Below are positions 56,136 to 64,000 of a stretch of DNA of 64,000 bases, in pieces. This DNA comes from Dokdonia sp. Hel_I_53 (GTDB lineage: Bacteria; Bacteroidota; Bacteroidia; Flavobacteriales; Flavobacteriaceae). Numbering within the stretch: position 1 is the stretch's first letter; the number at the start of each line of letters is the position of its first letter. Below the pieces are notes generated by a model. It ran no database searches and had not been told where the DNA came from. It saw only the letters and a program-made list of their open reading frames with translations. The stretch covers positions 191,001 to 255,000 of the forward strand of contig NZ_VISL01000001.1 in assembly GCF_007827465.1 (NCBI RefSeq). Reading direction: 5' to 3'. Position numbers and translations under genes: made by a program.

Positions 56136-56509
56136 TTGAAGAAATAATTTTTCTATTAAATTATGATATACAGTATCTGTAGTTATCTAATTACTAAATT
56201 ATTAAAATAAGGCTGAATGTATAGAAATTTAGAAAAATTTACCATAGTGTTTAGTAAAACTTAGGAAGTAGTAAGGTGCTTTTATTATTGATAAATTTTC
56301 ACGAATAGAAAACTACTTTAGTTGATACTCTAAACGAAAGCTGACATCAAAAAACTGTCAAAACCTCTCGAAATTAAGCTGATAATGCATAAATTAAAAT
56401 ACAAAATACACTTACTTTATCATTTACAGATACAAAAGAAACTAAAACATGGGAGGTCTACTTTAAGTACATAAAAACGAAGTAATTGCTTGTAGCCACT
56501 GCGCCGTAT
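56136..56509. other. Intergenic region upstream of cbpA
   Basis: These 374 bases are AT-rich and hold no recognised gene, hairpin or consensus -7 box. I see nothing else in it. Confidence 0.6.
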
Positions 56510-56980
56510 TTATTCTATTGTGGTCATAGGTTTGTGTAAGATTGTGAAATTGCAAGAATTTGCGATAAAGCATAACTTGTTTGCTTCTATATGTAATTTA
56601 TTTGCTTTTTCGATCATAGCTCCATCTGTGATTTTAACTTTTGGATTGAGCGTAACTTTTGTGAATTTTCCACTTCCTTGGTCAGTTTCTTCCATAACTC
56701 CAGTTGCAGTGTCTAAATACTCTGTAACAATTATTTTATTTACAGAACATAAGTGTAAATAGAATAACATATGACAAGCGGACAATGAGGATAAAAAAAG
56801 ATCTTCAGGATTATACTTTGTTTGATCACCTAAAAATGATGGATCTGATGAGCCATTAATTTTATCATATTTTCCGTCGGCTATGATTTCATGACTTCTA
56901 TTATAAGCTTTATAATTTAAAGTTCCGCTACCTTCATTTCCTGTCCATTCAATATTTATTTTGTAATTGTGTTTTTTCAT
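56510..56980 (-). CDS. OsmC-family peroxiredoxin-like protein
   Basis: A 156-residue OsmC/Ohr-fold protein. The catalytic-type Cys69 is in LSSLSACHMLF and a second conserved region carries Cys137 and Cys143 in KLCFIANSCNF. Members reduce organic hydroperoxides. The N-terminal KKHNYKINIEWTGNEGSG is typical of the short OsmC group. It stands alone. Confidence 0.9.
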   Translation of the reverse strand: MKKHNYKINIEWTGNEGSGTLNYKAYNRSHEIIADGKYDKINGSSDPSFLGDQTKYNPEDLFLSSLSACHMLFYLHLCSVNKIIVTEYLDTATGVMEETDQGSGKFTKVTLNPKVKITDGAMIEKANKLHIEANKLCFIANSCNFTILHKPMTTIE

Positions 56981-57128
56981 TGTTAAAGTTTATTGCTGAA
57001 AGGTTTAGTTATTCCTTGCATTGATAAAGATACATTTATAGAGCATACTCGATTGTAATATATAAACTGATTATTATAGAATATAGATTTTAGTATTGAG
57101 TGTTTTTATTGTAGAATTAAGGCTTATA

Positions 57129-57142
57129 TTTCCGCGAAAGCG
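57129..57142. repeat. Decayed palindrome copy
   Basis: TTTCCGCGAAAGCG resembles the palindrome with two left-arm changes. It lies about 90 bases before the helicase start. Confidence 0.45.
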
Positions 57143-57227
57143 AACGTACTATTATTTTAAAAAAAGGAAAAATAATAGTAATCAAGCTCATAAATTTTGC
57201 ACTAAGTCCGTAATTTAGATCCCTGCT

Positions 57228-59567
57228 ATGGATTCAAAATTAGAAGTATATATTGAGGGGCTTAATGAAGCCCAGCGAGCGCCAACTTTGCATAAAGACG
57301 GAGCGCTTATTGTTATTGCTGGTGCTGGTTCTGGGAAGACACGCGTGCTTACAATGCGTATTGCATACCTAATGTCTCAAGGGGTTGATGCGTTTAATAT
57401 TTTATCACTCACCTTTACAAATAAGGCAGCACGCGAAATGAAAAAACGTATTGCAGGTATTGTAGGTAGTAGTGAGGCAAAAAATTTATGGATGGGAACT
57501 TTTCACTCCATCTTTGCAAAAATCTTACGCTTTGAAGCAGATAAACTTGGGTATCCTTCTAACTTTACTATCTATGACACCCAAGATTCTCAGCGACTTA
57601 TAAGTGCTATTATTAAGGAGATGCAATTGGATAAAGATGTGTATAAGTATAAACAAATTCAAAGTAGAATCTCCTCTTTTAAGAATAGCCTCATCACTGT
57701 TCGTGCTTACATGAACAACCCAGAACTCATAGAGGCAGATGCGATGGCAAAACGACCTAGGGTAGGAGAGATCTACGCAGAGTATGTTGATCGTTGTTTC
57801 AAAGCAGGAGCTATGGATTTTGACGATTTGTTATTACGCACCAATGAACTGCTCAATCGTTTTCCAGAGGTATTAAATAAATATCAAAATAGATTTAAAT
57901 ACATACTAGTTGATGAGTATCAAGATACTAACCATAGTCAGTATCTCATTGTCAAGGCACTCTCAGATAAATTTCAAAATATTTGTGTGGTAGGAGATGA
58001 CTCGCAGAGCATCTATGCCTTTAGAGGGGCAAACATTAATAACATTCTTAATTTCCAAAAAGATTATGAGAATGTGGCAATGTATCGTCTAGAGCAAAAT
58101 TACCGTTCTTCAAAAAATATTGTTGAAGCAGCAAATAGTGTCATAGAAAAAAATAAAACTCGACTCGATAAAACCGTATGGACAGAAAATGAAGATGGTG
58201 GGCAGATTATCGTGCATCGCTCTCCAACAGATGGAGAAGAAGGTCGCTATGTAGCAAGCTCTATTTTTGAAAATAGAATGAACCATCAAGCAAAAAATGG
58301 AGATTTTGCCATTCTATATCGTACAAATGCACAGTCTCGTGCAATGGAAGACGCCTTGCGTAAGCGAGATATTCCATACCGTATCTACGGAGGCCTCTCT
58401 TTTTATCAGCGTAAAGAAATAAAAGATGTTCTCGGTTATTTGAGAGTACTGGTTAACCCAAAAGATGAAGAAGCGCTCAAAAGAGTGATTAACTATCCTG
58501 CACGTGGAATTGGAGGTACTACGATAGATAAACTCACGGTGGCCGCAAAGCATTACAATCGCTCCATTTTTGAAGTCATGGAAAAAATTGAGCAGCTAGG
58601 CAGCTCGATGAACATTAATCGTGGCACACAGACAAAGCTCAAAAACTTTGTCACTATGATTCAAAGCTTCCAAATTCTTAATGAGGAGAACGATGCTTTT
58701 ACGGTAGCAGAGACGGTTGCCAAGAAGACAGGTCTTCTACAAGAGCTTAAAAAAGATGGTACCCCAGAAGGAATTGCACGTATAGAAAATATTGAAGAAC
58801 TACTCAACGGTATACGTGACTTTGTTGAGGAGCAAAAAGAACTAGCAGATACCACTGGGTCTCTAGCAGAGTTTCTGGAAGATGTTGCATTGGCTACCTC
58901 AATGGATAATGATACTGGAGATGATGATCGTGTTGCATTAATGACCATTCACCTAGCAAAAGGATTAGAATTTCCATTTGTATACATTGTGGGAATGGAA
59001 GAGGATCTTTTTCCTTCAGGTATGAGCATGAACACACGTAGTGAACTAGAAGAGGAGCGTCGCTTATTTTATGTTGCACTTACCAGAGCAGAGAAGCAGG
59101 CATATCTTACCTATACAGAATCACGTTACCGTTGGGGCAAACTAGTTGATGCAGAACCTAGCCGCTTTATAGAGGAGATAGACGATAAGTACTTAGACTA
59201 TCAAACGCCTATGAACAGTTATCGCTATAAACCGTTGATTGATGCAGATATTTTTGGCGATATAGATAAGAGTAAATTACGTCTCAAAAAGCCTATAAGC
59301 GGTACGCCGCCTAGAGTGGGCAACCCTACATCTGATCAACTTAAAAAATTGCGTAAAATAAGACCTTCAAATAGTGATGCTCCTATGCCTTCACTTGCTG
59401 GTGACCTAGCTTCTGGAACTGTTGTGGAGCATATAAGATTTGGAAAAGGAATCGTAGTAGGTCTAGAAGGTAAAGACCAAGATCAAAAAGCTGAAATTAA
59501 TTTTGAAAATGGCGGACTTAAAAAGTTGCTTCTCCGTTTTGCAAAGCTCAAGATTGTGGACTCGTAA
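57228..59567 (+). CDS. UvrD/PcrA-family ATP-dependent DNA helicase
   Basis: A 779-residue superfamily 1A 3'-5' helicase used in excision repair and in removing RecA. Motif I GAGSGKTRV (32-40), motif Ia LSLTFTNKAAREMKKR, motif II VDEYQDTN, motif III VGDDSQSIYAFRGA, motif V TIHLAKGLEFPFVYIVG, and motif VI FYVALTRAEK are all present. A C-terminal Tudor-like segment (EHIRFGKGIVVGLEG) is typical of PcrA. Flanked by palindrome relics. Confidence 0.95.
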   Translation: MDSKLEVYIEGLNEAQRAPTLHKDGALIVIAGAGSGKTRVLTMRIAYLMSQGVDAFNILSLTFTNKAAREMKKRIAGIVGSSEAKNLWMGTFHSIFAKILRFEADKLGYPSNFTIYDTQDSQRLISAIIKEMQLDKDVYKYKQIQSRISSFKNSLITVRAYMNNPELIEADAMAKRPRVGEIYAEYVDRCFKAGAMDFDDLLLRTNELLNRFPEVLNKYQNRFKYILVDEYQDTNHSQYLIVKALSDKFQNICVVGDDSQSIYAFRGANINNILNFQKDYENVAMYRLEQNYRSSKNIVEAANSVIEKNKTRLDKTVWTENEDGGQIIVHRSPTDGEEGRYVASSIFENRMNHQAKNGDFAILYRTNAQSRAMEDALRKRDIPYRIYGGLSFYQRKEIKDVLGYLRVLVNPKDEEALKRVINYPARGIGGTTIDKLTVAAKHYNRSIFEVMEKIEQLGSSMNINRGTQTKLKNFVTMIQSFQILNEENDAFTVAETVAKKTGLLQELKKDGTPEGIARIENIEELLNGIRDFVEEQKELADTTGSLAEFLEDVALATSMDNDTGDDDRVALMTIHLAKGLEFPFVYIVGMEEDLFPSGMSMNTRSELEEERRLFYVALTRAEKQAYLTYTESRYRWGKLVDAEPSRFIEEIDDKYLDYQTPMNSYRYKPLIDADIFGDIDKSKLRLKKPISGTPPRVGNPTSDQLKKLRKIRPSNSDAPMPSLAGDLASGTVVEHIRFGKGIVVGLEGKDQDQKAEINFENGGLKKLLLRFAKLKIVDS

Positions 59568-59576
59568 AAAGATTAT

Positions 59577-59588
59577 GCTTTCGCGAAA
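59577..59588. repeat. Partial palindrome copy
   Basis: GCTTTCGCGAAA lies nine bases after the helicase stop; the right outer arm is missing. Confidence 0.55.
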
Positions 59589-59757
59589 ATGATATTACCT
59601 TCAGTGTATGCTGCTATTTCAAGTAGCAACACAAACCAAAATTTATAGTAATTAATAAAATGTAACGAATAATTTCTTTGCACGTATCATACCTAACAGT
59701 CATTTCAAAAATAGCAAGATCACTTACAAATTAGTCATTGTCTTTTTTACTATGCGA

Positions 59758-60654
59758 TTAGTCAATCGCAAGATAGCTGTCAATGTAGATACCTAATTTT
59801 GTTTGGACATCCAAGTAACTCGCCGTACTCCAGTTACCATGACCTCCGTCATAAACAGTAAATATATGTTCCACTCCTGCATTACTTAAAGCTACATCCA
59901 GACGTTGACCATTTGTAAGAGGAACTAGTGCGTCTTGATTTCCGTAAAATAATAATGTAGGACTACTGGAAGCACTTGCTGCCCATGCTGGACTTAATAG
60001 TGTAGCAAGGTCAGCATTTGCTGGATACGCATTTGCATCTGAATACACCTCGGTTAGTTGTGATGTGTTAGGATTGTCTGCATAAAAAGGATCTGTAAAG
60101 TCTGATGGCCCAACTATGTTAGCAACAAGTTTTACTCGATCCGTTGTGTCATACGTATAGTCATACATCATAGCAAGATGTGCTCCTGCACTTACTCCTA
60201 GTAATCCAAATTCTTGAGAAATCCCCAGTGCTTCGTGTTCATTGATAAGCTTTGTAAGTACGACTTCAATATCTAGAAATTGGTTTGGAAAGGCCGGTAT
60301 AGAACCTGCTTGGGCTAATACATAATTCATATTTACAATGGCATGATCTGGATGTGTAGTATTTATTAGGGATATAAATCCAGTCATATCTGACTTATCA
60401 CCAGCAGTCCATCCTCCGCCATGTATAAGAACAATTGTTTTGGTCTGTGTACTGTTACGCCCTGCTGGCAAATACAAATCATAAACTTGTTGTGCATGAG
60501 TTCCATAAGAAACATTGAGTGCTGTTGTTGCTTCTAGGATTTCTATAGGAGTTTCAACCACGTCTTCGTTAGCAATATCATCAGAACTATTTTGACACGA
60601 AAGCAAACACATAGTTAAAAATGAAATACTTAAAAATGACAGAATCGATCTCAT
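59758..60654 (-). CDS. Alpha/beta hydrolase lipoprotein (carbohydrate or feruloyl esterase-like)
   Basis: A 298-residue outer lipoprotein: signal peptide with lipobox LLSC. The hydrolase core shows the oxyanion motif VLIHGGGWTAGDKS, nucleophile elbow GVSAGAHL, acid Asp near NQDALVPLTN and catalytic His in YDGGHGNW. The sequence LNVSYGTHAQQVYDLYLP before it is typical of the BD-FAE esterase type. It might remove acyl groups from polysaccharides. It is alone on the minus strand. Confidence 0.87.
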   Translation of the reverse strand: MRSILSFLSISFLTMCLLSCQNSSDDIANEDVVETPIEILEATTALNVSYGTHAQQVYDLYLPAGRNSTQTKTIVLIHGGGWTAGDKSDMTGFISLINTTHPDHAIVNMNYVLAQAGSIPAFPNQFLDIEVVLTKLINEHEALGISQEFGLLGVSAGAHLAMMYDYTYDTTDRVKLVANIVGPSDFTDPFYADNPNTSQLTEVYSDANAYPANADLATLLSPAWAASASSSPTLLFYGNQDALVPLTNGQRLDVALSNAGVEHIFTVYDGGHGNWSTASYLDVQTKLGIYIDSYLAID

Positions 60655-60737
60655 ATGAATTGTTTTTTTAGTTAACGCAGCATTTATGATTTTATGTTAA
60701 GTTTCCGTTATTCTATTTATTTTTTCAAATAACAACT

Positions 60738-60745
60738 TATCTTTA
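60738..60745 (+). promoter_or_regulatory. Candidate -7 box of the Tudor-like protein gene
   Basis: TATCTTTA, one base off consensus, lies 11 bases before the ATG. Confidence 0.35.
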
Positions 60746-60756
60746 AAAGAAAAACT

Positions 60757-60969
60757 ATGATTAAAGAAGGTACAAAGGTCAAATGGAGTTGGGGAAACGG
60801 CTCTGCCACAGGGAAAGTAAAATCTACGTTTACAAAAACTGTAATCCGCTCAATTAAGGGTAATGAAGTTACACGCAAGGGAGAAGAAGGCAATAAAGCG
60901 CTTTATATAGAGCAGGAAGATGGGGATAATGTGCTAAAACTTGAGAGTGAAGTAGAGCGCGTAGATTAA
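60757..60969 (+). CDS. DUF2945 / HVA1-type Tudor-like small protein
   Basis: A 70-residue protein with KEGTKVKWSWGNGSATGKV and ALYIEQEDGDNVLKLESEV, the pattern of DUF2945 (hypervirulence-associated Tudor-like domain). It forms a small beta barrel of unknown binding partner. It lies 79 bases upstream of the YrdC-family gene; a decayed palindrome lies in between. Confidence 0.85.
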   Translation: MIKEGTKVKWSWGNGSATGKVKSTFTKTVIRSIKGNEVTRKGEEGNKALYIEQEDGDNVLKLESEVERVD

Positions 60970-61048
60970 AGCATCTGACTTATAGTAAATTACTATGCTT
61001 TTAAGAAAGCGTAGAAGAAATACCTATTAAACATTTAAAAAATGTAGC

Positions 61049-61666
61049 ATGGCAGAATTCATCAAACTTTACGAAGAGAACCCAAATCCAAGAGAACTAA
61101 AGAAAATAGTTAAAATTTTAAAAGCGGGTGGACTTATTATTTATCCCAGTGATACTGTGTATGCACTGGGTTGTGATATTACTAATACAAAAGCTTTGGA
61201 AAGGGTTGCTCAAATAAAAGGTGTAAAATTAGAAAAAGCTAATTTTTCATTTGTATGTGAAGATTTAAGTAATCTTTCTGATTATGTGAGGCAAATAGAC
61301 ACCAAAACTTTTAAACTTCTTAAAAGAGCCTTACCAGGCCCATACACCTTTATACTGCCCAGTAGTAATAATTTGCCATCTGTTTTTAAGAAGAAAAAAG
61401 AAGTGGGTATACGTGTTCCAGATAATGCAATTACAAAGGCAATAGTTCATGCACTAGGAAACCCTATTGTCTCAACTTCTATTTACGATGAAGATGAGGT
61501 GATTGAATATACTACAGATCCTGAACTTATTTTTGAAAAGTGGCAGTCAAGAGTAGATATTGTAGTAGATGGAGGATATGGGGATAACATTCCTTCTACA
61601 ATTATAAATCTTACAGGAGACGAGCCTATTTTAGTAAGAGAAGGAAAAGGAAGTCCAGAAATCTAA
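61049..61666 (+). CDS. YrdC/YciO-family Sua5-like protein
   Basis: A 205-residue protein with the YrdC fold that makes threonylcarbamoyl-AMP in t6A formation or is a paralogue of that enzyme. It has GGLIIYPSDTVYALGCD, FSFVCEDLSNLSDYV, GPYTFILPSSNNLP and GIRVPDNAITKAI. The wording in the middle is closer to YciO than to YrdC/TsaC from memory, so the t6A activity is not certain. tsaE is at 31975. Confidence 0.86.
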   Translation: MAEFIKLYEENPNPRELKKIVKILKAGGLIIYPSDTVYALGCDITNTKALERVAQIKGVKLEKANFSFVCEDLSNLSDYVRQIDTKTFKLLKRALPGPYTFILPSSNNLPSVFKKKKEVGIRVPDNAITKAIVHALGNPIVSTSIYDEDEVIEYTTDPELIFEKWQSRVDIVVDGGYGDNIPSTIINLTGDEPILVREGKGSPEI

Positions 61667-61754
61667 GGCCTACCGAGCAGGGCTTTAAAATCATATTTTT
61701 ATTCTAAGCTAAGGGTTATTTTTAACTGACAATAATTTTCTACTCACTTTTTAA

Positions 61755-61784
61755 AATTAAAAAACCTCTCCGGGCTAGGAGAGG
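61755..61784 (-). terminator. Rho-independent terminator of the LRR gene
   Basis: CCTCTCC and GGAGAGG around a six-base loop are followed on the minus strand by a T run (61764-61759). It lies 56 bases after the LRR stop. Confidence 0.72.
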
Positions 61785-61839
61785 CTCTTAACTAAATCTA
61801 ATAAAGATTTGGGGTTTTACTATGTAATTACATAGTAAG

Positions 61840-62601
61840 TTATTCACCGGCCAAAGCGGTATTAAGTTGTATCGTTGTAAAGTTATTTTTATGATAGGTA
61901 AGTTCATCTAAGTTTAAGTTGTTAAGCTCATAAGGGAAAATACCTTCAAATTGATTATCAAATATGCATAATCGCTTTAGCTTAGGAAGTGTTAAGATTC
62001 CTCTTGGGATCTCACCAGTGAATGAATTACTACTTAATTGTAATTCGTTTAAGTTTTTTAAATCTGCAATAGAGCTTGGGATTTTACCTTTCATAAAATT
62101 CCCATAAACACTCAACCTCTTAAGGTTTGTGAGATGGCTTAAGTCGTTTGGTAACTCTCCACTTAGTTGATTAAAAAATACATCTAAGTATTCAAGACTC
62201 TTCATTTTAAATACTTCTGCAGGAATTGAGCCTATTATTTTATTAATTGATAGATTCAAAATCTTCAGTCCTTTAATTTCAGCCACACCTGGGGGGATGT
62301 GACCTATTAAATTATTTTTATGGAGGTTAAGAACTTTTAAAAATTTTAAATTCTTTATGCTATTAGGTAAAGTACCACTTAAGTTATTGTCCTTTAAACC
62401 AAGGGCAAGTACATGATCATTCAAAATAGTCACACCCTTCCAATCTGAAGGTTCTTTATTCAGGTCCCAAGAATTAGTCCAGTTATCTCCATTAGTAGCA
62501 TTGTAAAGATCAATTAGTGCTTGTTTTTCGCTTTGTGGAATAGCAGCAAAAATAAGTGAAGTAGTAAGTACTAAAATTAAAGTAAGAGTAATTTTCTTCA
62601 T
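61840..62601 (-). CDS. Exported leucine-rich repeat protein
   Basis: A 253-residue exported protein (signal peptide ending IFAAIP) with about eight leucine-rich repeats of the plant/extracellular type: LNLHKNNLIGHIPPGVAEIK, LNLSINKIIGSIPAEVFKMK, then further units ending in IP. The N-terminal region (LIDLYNATNGDNWTNSW) is the usual cap. It is probably secreted or periplasmic and binds a ligand; no anchor is visible. A terminator follows. The 62602-62845 gap upstream holds the OmpA terminator. Confidence 0.83.
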   Translation of the reverse strand: MKKITLTLILVLTTSLIFAAIPQSEKQALIDLYNATNGDNWTNSWDLNKEPSDWKGVTILNDHVLALGLKDNNLSGTLPNSIKNLKFLKVLNLHKNNLIGHIPPGVAEIKGLKILNLSINKIIGSIPAEVFKMKSLEYLDVFFNQLSGELPNDLSHLTNLKRLSVYGNFMKGKIPSSIADLKNLNELQLSSNSFTGEIPRGILTLPKLKRLCIFDNQFEGIFPYELNNLNLDELTYHKNNFTTIQLNTALAGE

Positions 62602-62783
62602 TTGATGGTTGATTATAATTTCATTGCTACTAATGTAGTATCAAAATCAAACCTGACAATAGTTTTATGATATTTATCGACAAAATACATTAAAAATTAA
62701 CATTTAAACGTCTAAATTGTGTATTTCGTCGATGATTTTTAGCTTTCTTGAGTCAAATATTAATTTCAAACAATTTTAAAAAT

Positions 62784-62817
62784 AAAAAAACCGCCTAAAG
62801 AAATCTAGACGGTTTTT
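62784..62817 (-). terminator. Rho-independent terminator of the OmpA-family gene
   Basis: AAAAACCG...CGGTTTTT forms an imperfect stem with one mismatch and is read into T runs on the minus strand, 28 bases after the stop. Confidence 0.72.
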
Positions 62818-62845
62818 GAACAATTGTATGTAAAAAAAAATAATA

Positions 62846-63718
62846 TTATTCTTTTTCTTCTGTTTCAAGATTTTTCATCTCTTCTTCGATCATTGTATAA
62901 AACTGATCAATCTTAGGAAGGACATAAATTTTTGTTCTCCTATTGATAGATCTATTTTCTGCGGTACTGTTATCTACAAGCGGTACAAACTCACTACGAC
63001 CGGCTGCAATAAGCTGTGAAGGATTTGCTCCTAACTTTACCAACTCTCTTACAATAGCTGTACTACGCTTCGCACTTAAATCCCAGTTATCTAATAATAT
63101 ACCACCACTATTATAAGGTACGTTATCTGTATGACCTTCTACTAGTGCTTCAAAATTAGGTTTGCTATTAATTACTTTAGAAACCTTACCTAAAATCTCT
63201 GTTGCTCTCGGAGTAATATTGTAGCTACCACTCTTAAAGAGCATCTTATCAGAAAGTGAAATAAATACAACACCTTTTTCTACATTTATTTCTATATCCT
63301 CATCATTAAGACCTACTTCTTTCTTTAAGCTAGTGACTAATGCTAAAGTTACGCTATCCTTTTTTGTAAGTGCATCTTGAAGTCTATTAATTTTAAGATC
63401 TTTTTCTTTTAAACTCTCTAAAGATTTTTCAAGATTAGTAGCACCTTGCTGTGTCAATACAGTTAAGTCTTTAGAACTTTCAATTAAACTATTCTTATCT
63501 TTCTTGAGTTCGGCTAGTCTTTCTTCTAATGACATTACTCTAGTAGTAGCACTTGCTTTTTCTTCTAAACAAGCATTTAGTTTTACGGTAGCAGAGTTGA
63601 GTAAATCCTGTGTTTCTTGTTGTCTCGCCTCAAGTGCTGCATATTCTTTTTTAGAAACGCAAGAGGTTAGAAGTAGGGTGCCGGCGATGCCTGCGATCAA
63701 AAATCGTTTCATATTCAT
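62846..63718 (-). CDS. OmpA-family peptidoglycan-associated lipoprotein
   Basis: A 290-residue lipoprotein from the ATG at 63718 (another ATG at 63712). The signal ends in LLLTSC; a coiled-coil region of about 120 residues follows (ALEARQQETQDLLNSA, MSLEERLAELKKDKNSLIES); then an OmpA-C domain (about 150-270) with the peptidoglycan-binding NWDLSAKRSTAIVRELVKLG and GHTDNVPY, and RSINRRTKIYVLP. The frame is open back to 63841 but that overlaps the next gene, so the inner start is correct. It probably tethers the outer membrane to the cell wall. Confidence 0.9.
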   Translation of the reverse strand: MNMKRFLIAGIAGTLLLTSCVSKKEYAALEARQQETQDLLNSATVKLNACLEEKASATTRVMSLEERLAELKKDKNSLIESSKDLTVLTQQGATNLEKSLESLKEKDLKINRLQDALTKKDSVTLALVTSLKKEVGLNDEDIEINVEKGVVFISLSDKMLFKSGSYNITPRATEILGKVSKVINSKPNFEALVEGHTDNVPYNSGGILLDNWDLSAKRSTAIVRELVKLGANPSQLIAAGRSEFVPLVDNSTAENRSINRRTKIYVLPKIDQFYTMIEEEMKNLETEEKE

Positions 63719-63792
63719 TGTTAATTTTGAATTAAAAAGTAAATGTATAAAAAAGCAGGACGGACCTTTTGAACTTAACACTAATTTAGGTT

Positions 63793-64000
63793 TTAAAGAA
63801 AGTCTTTGTACGTGCGCTTTTGCGAAATAAAATAGCTCCACACAATTGAAAAAATAGTGGCATACTTCATTTTGTGTTTTAGATTCACTCTATCTACCAT
63901 AAAGCTAGGTAAATAATAATAAAAACTAAGATGTGCTCTAAGAATTGCTATCATATGTTTTGGTTTGCCTTCTATTAAAAATTTAAAACCAGCTATGCCA
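63793..64000 (-). CDS. Glycosyltransferase family 2, C-terminal fragment (gene continues to the right)
   Basis: Read on the minus strand from the window edge, 68 residues stay open to the TAA at 63793-63795. They include GKPKHMIAILRAHLSFYYYL, then MKYATIFSIVWSYFISQKRT. The amphipathic/aromatic helix wording matches the C-terminal tails of family 2 glycosyltransferases in Flavobacteriaceae; the catalytic domain lies outside the window. The stop codon overlaps the upstream extension of the OmpA-family open frame. A decayed palindrome (about 63815-63827) lies in the last codons. Confidence 0.6.
   Translation of the reverse strand, partial: GIAGFKFLIEGKPKHMIAILRAHLSFYYYLPSFMVDRVNLKHKMKYATIFSIVWSYFISQKRTYKDFL

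Noticed and set aside
60990..61012. GCTTTTAAGAAAGCG near 61000 and TTTCGGCGAAA near 4849 resemble the palindrome.
   Set aside because: Too many mismatches to count as copies; kept only as possible decayed relatives.
63719..63841. N-terminal extension of the OmpA-family open frame, beginning MELFYFAKAH.
   Set aside because: It overlaps the glycosyltransferase C-terminus on the same strand and has no export signal, while the inner ATG gives a clear lipoprotein signal.

Overview
The window is AT-rich chromosomal DNA of a member of the Bacteroidota, most likely a marine Flavobacteriaceae species; a Dokdonia-like genus is my guess, not something the sequence proves. The evidence is the fused LpxC-FabZ gene, the type IX secretion (T9SS) regulator PorX and a T9SS-sorted nuclease, a TonB receptor locus, start codons preceded by A-rich sequence instead of Shine-Dalgarno sites, and repeated matches to the Bacteroidota promoter (-33 TTTG, -7 TAnnTTTG). 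I see no rRNA, tRNA, CRISPR array, insertion sequence or prophage. Gene content is mostly core metabolism, and both window edges cut genes: an ABC-F ATPase on the left and a glycosyltransferase C-terminus on the right.

Layout. 1-12 kb: ABC-F protein, two small membrane proteins, pheT, a secreted multidomain endonuclease, recG and an M1 aminopeptidase. 12-22 kb: a flavin oxidoreductase, a single-domain glutamate-synthase-like protein, a DUF3810 membrane protein with a metalloprotease motif, a two-gene amidohydrolase operon and the NAD(P)HX repair enzyme nnr. 22-27 kb: a minus-strand series with a His-rich exported peptide, a TonB receptor and a lipoprotein, probably for metal uptake. 27-34 kb: serA-serC, an acyl-CoA reductase facing a ferredoxin, then tsaE and porX.

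34-46 kb is a long plus-strand run: an HD phosphohydrolase, lpxD, lpxC-fabZ, lpxA, efp, a second lpxD-like gene, an NTF2-like protein, sucD, fabG, a VWA-like membrane protein, an SPFH protein and a PepSY-like protein. It joins lipid A synthesis with fatty acid synthesis and the TCA cycle. 46-52 kb on the minus strand: a UspA-SulP pair and a compact four-gene operon (MFS transporter, HAD hydrolase, ArsC-like, small periplasmic protein). 52-64 kb: a GH3 glucosidase, cbpA-cbpM, OsmC, a UvrD/PcrA helicase, an esterase, a Tudor-like small protein, a YrdC-family protein, an LRR protein and an OmpA lipoprotein.

The most striking signal is not a gene. It is a dispersed 16-bp perfect palindrome, CGCTTTCGCGAAAGCG, with seven exact copies, six near-exact copies and several decayed ones. 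It lies both between genes and inside reading frames, where it encodes AFAKA or RFRES. I propose it as a genome-wide iterated element of unknown function. Other points worth checking are pseudo-amidohydrolase domains that lack metal ligands, a His-rich peptide paired with a TonB receptor, a terminator hairpin abutting a start codon, and an extra C-terminal module on SulP.
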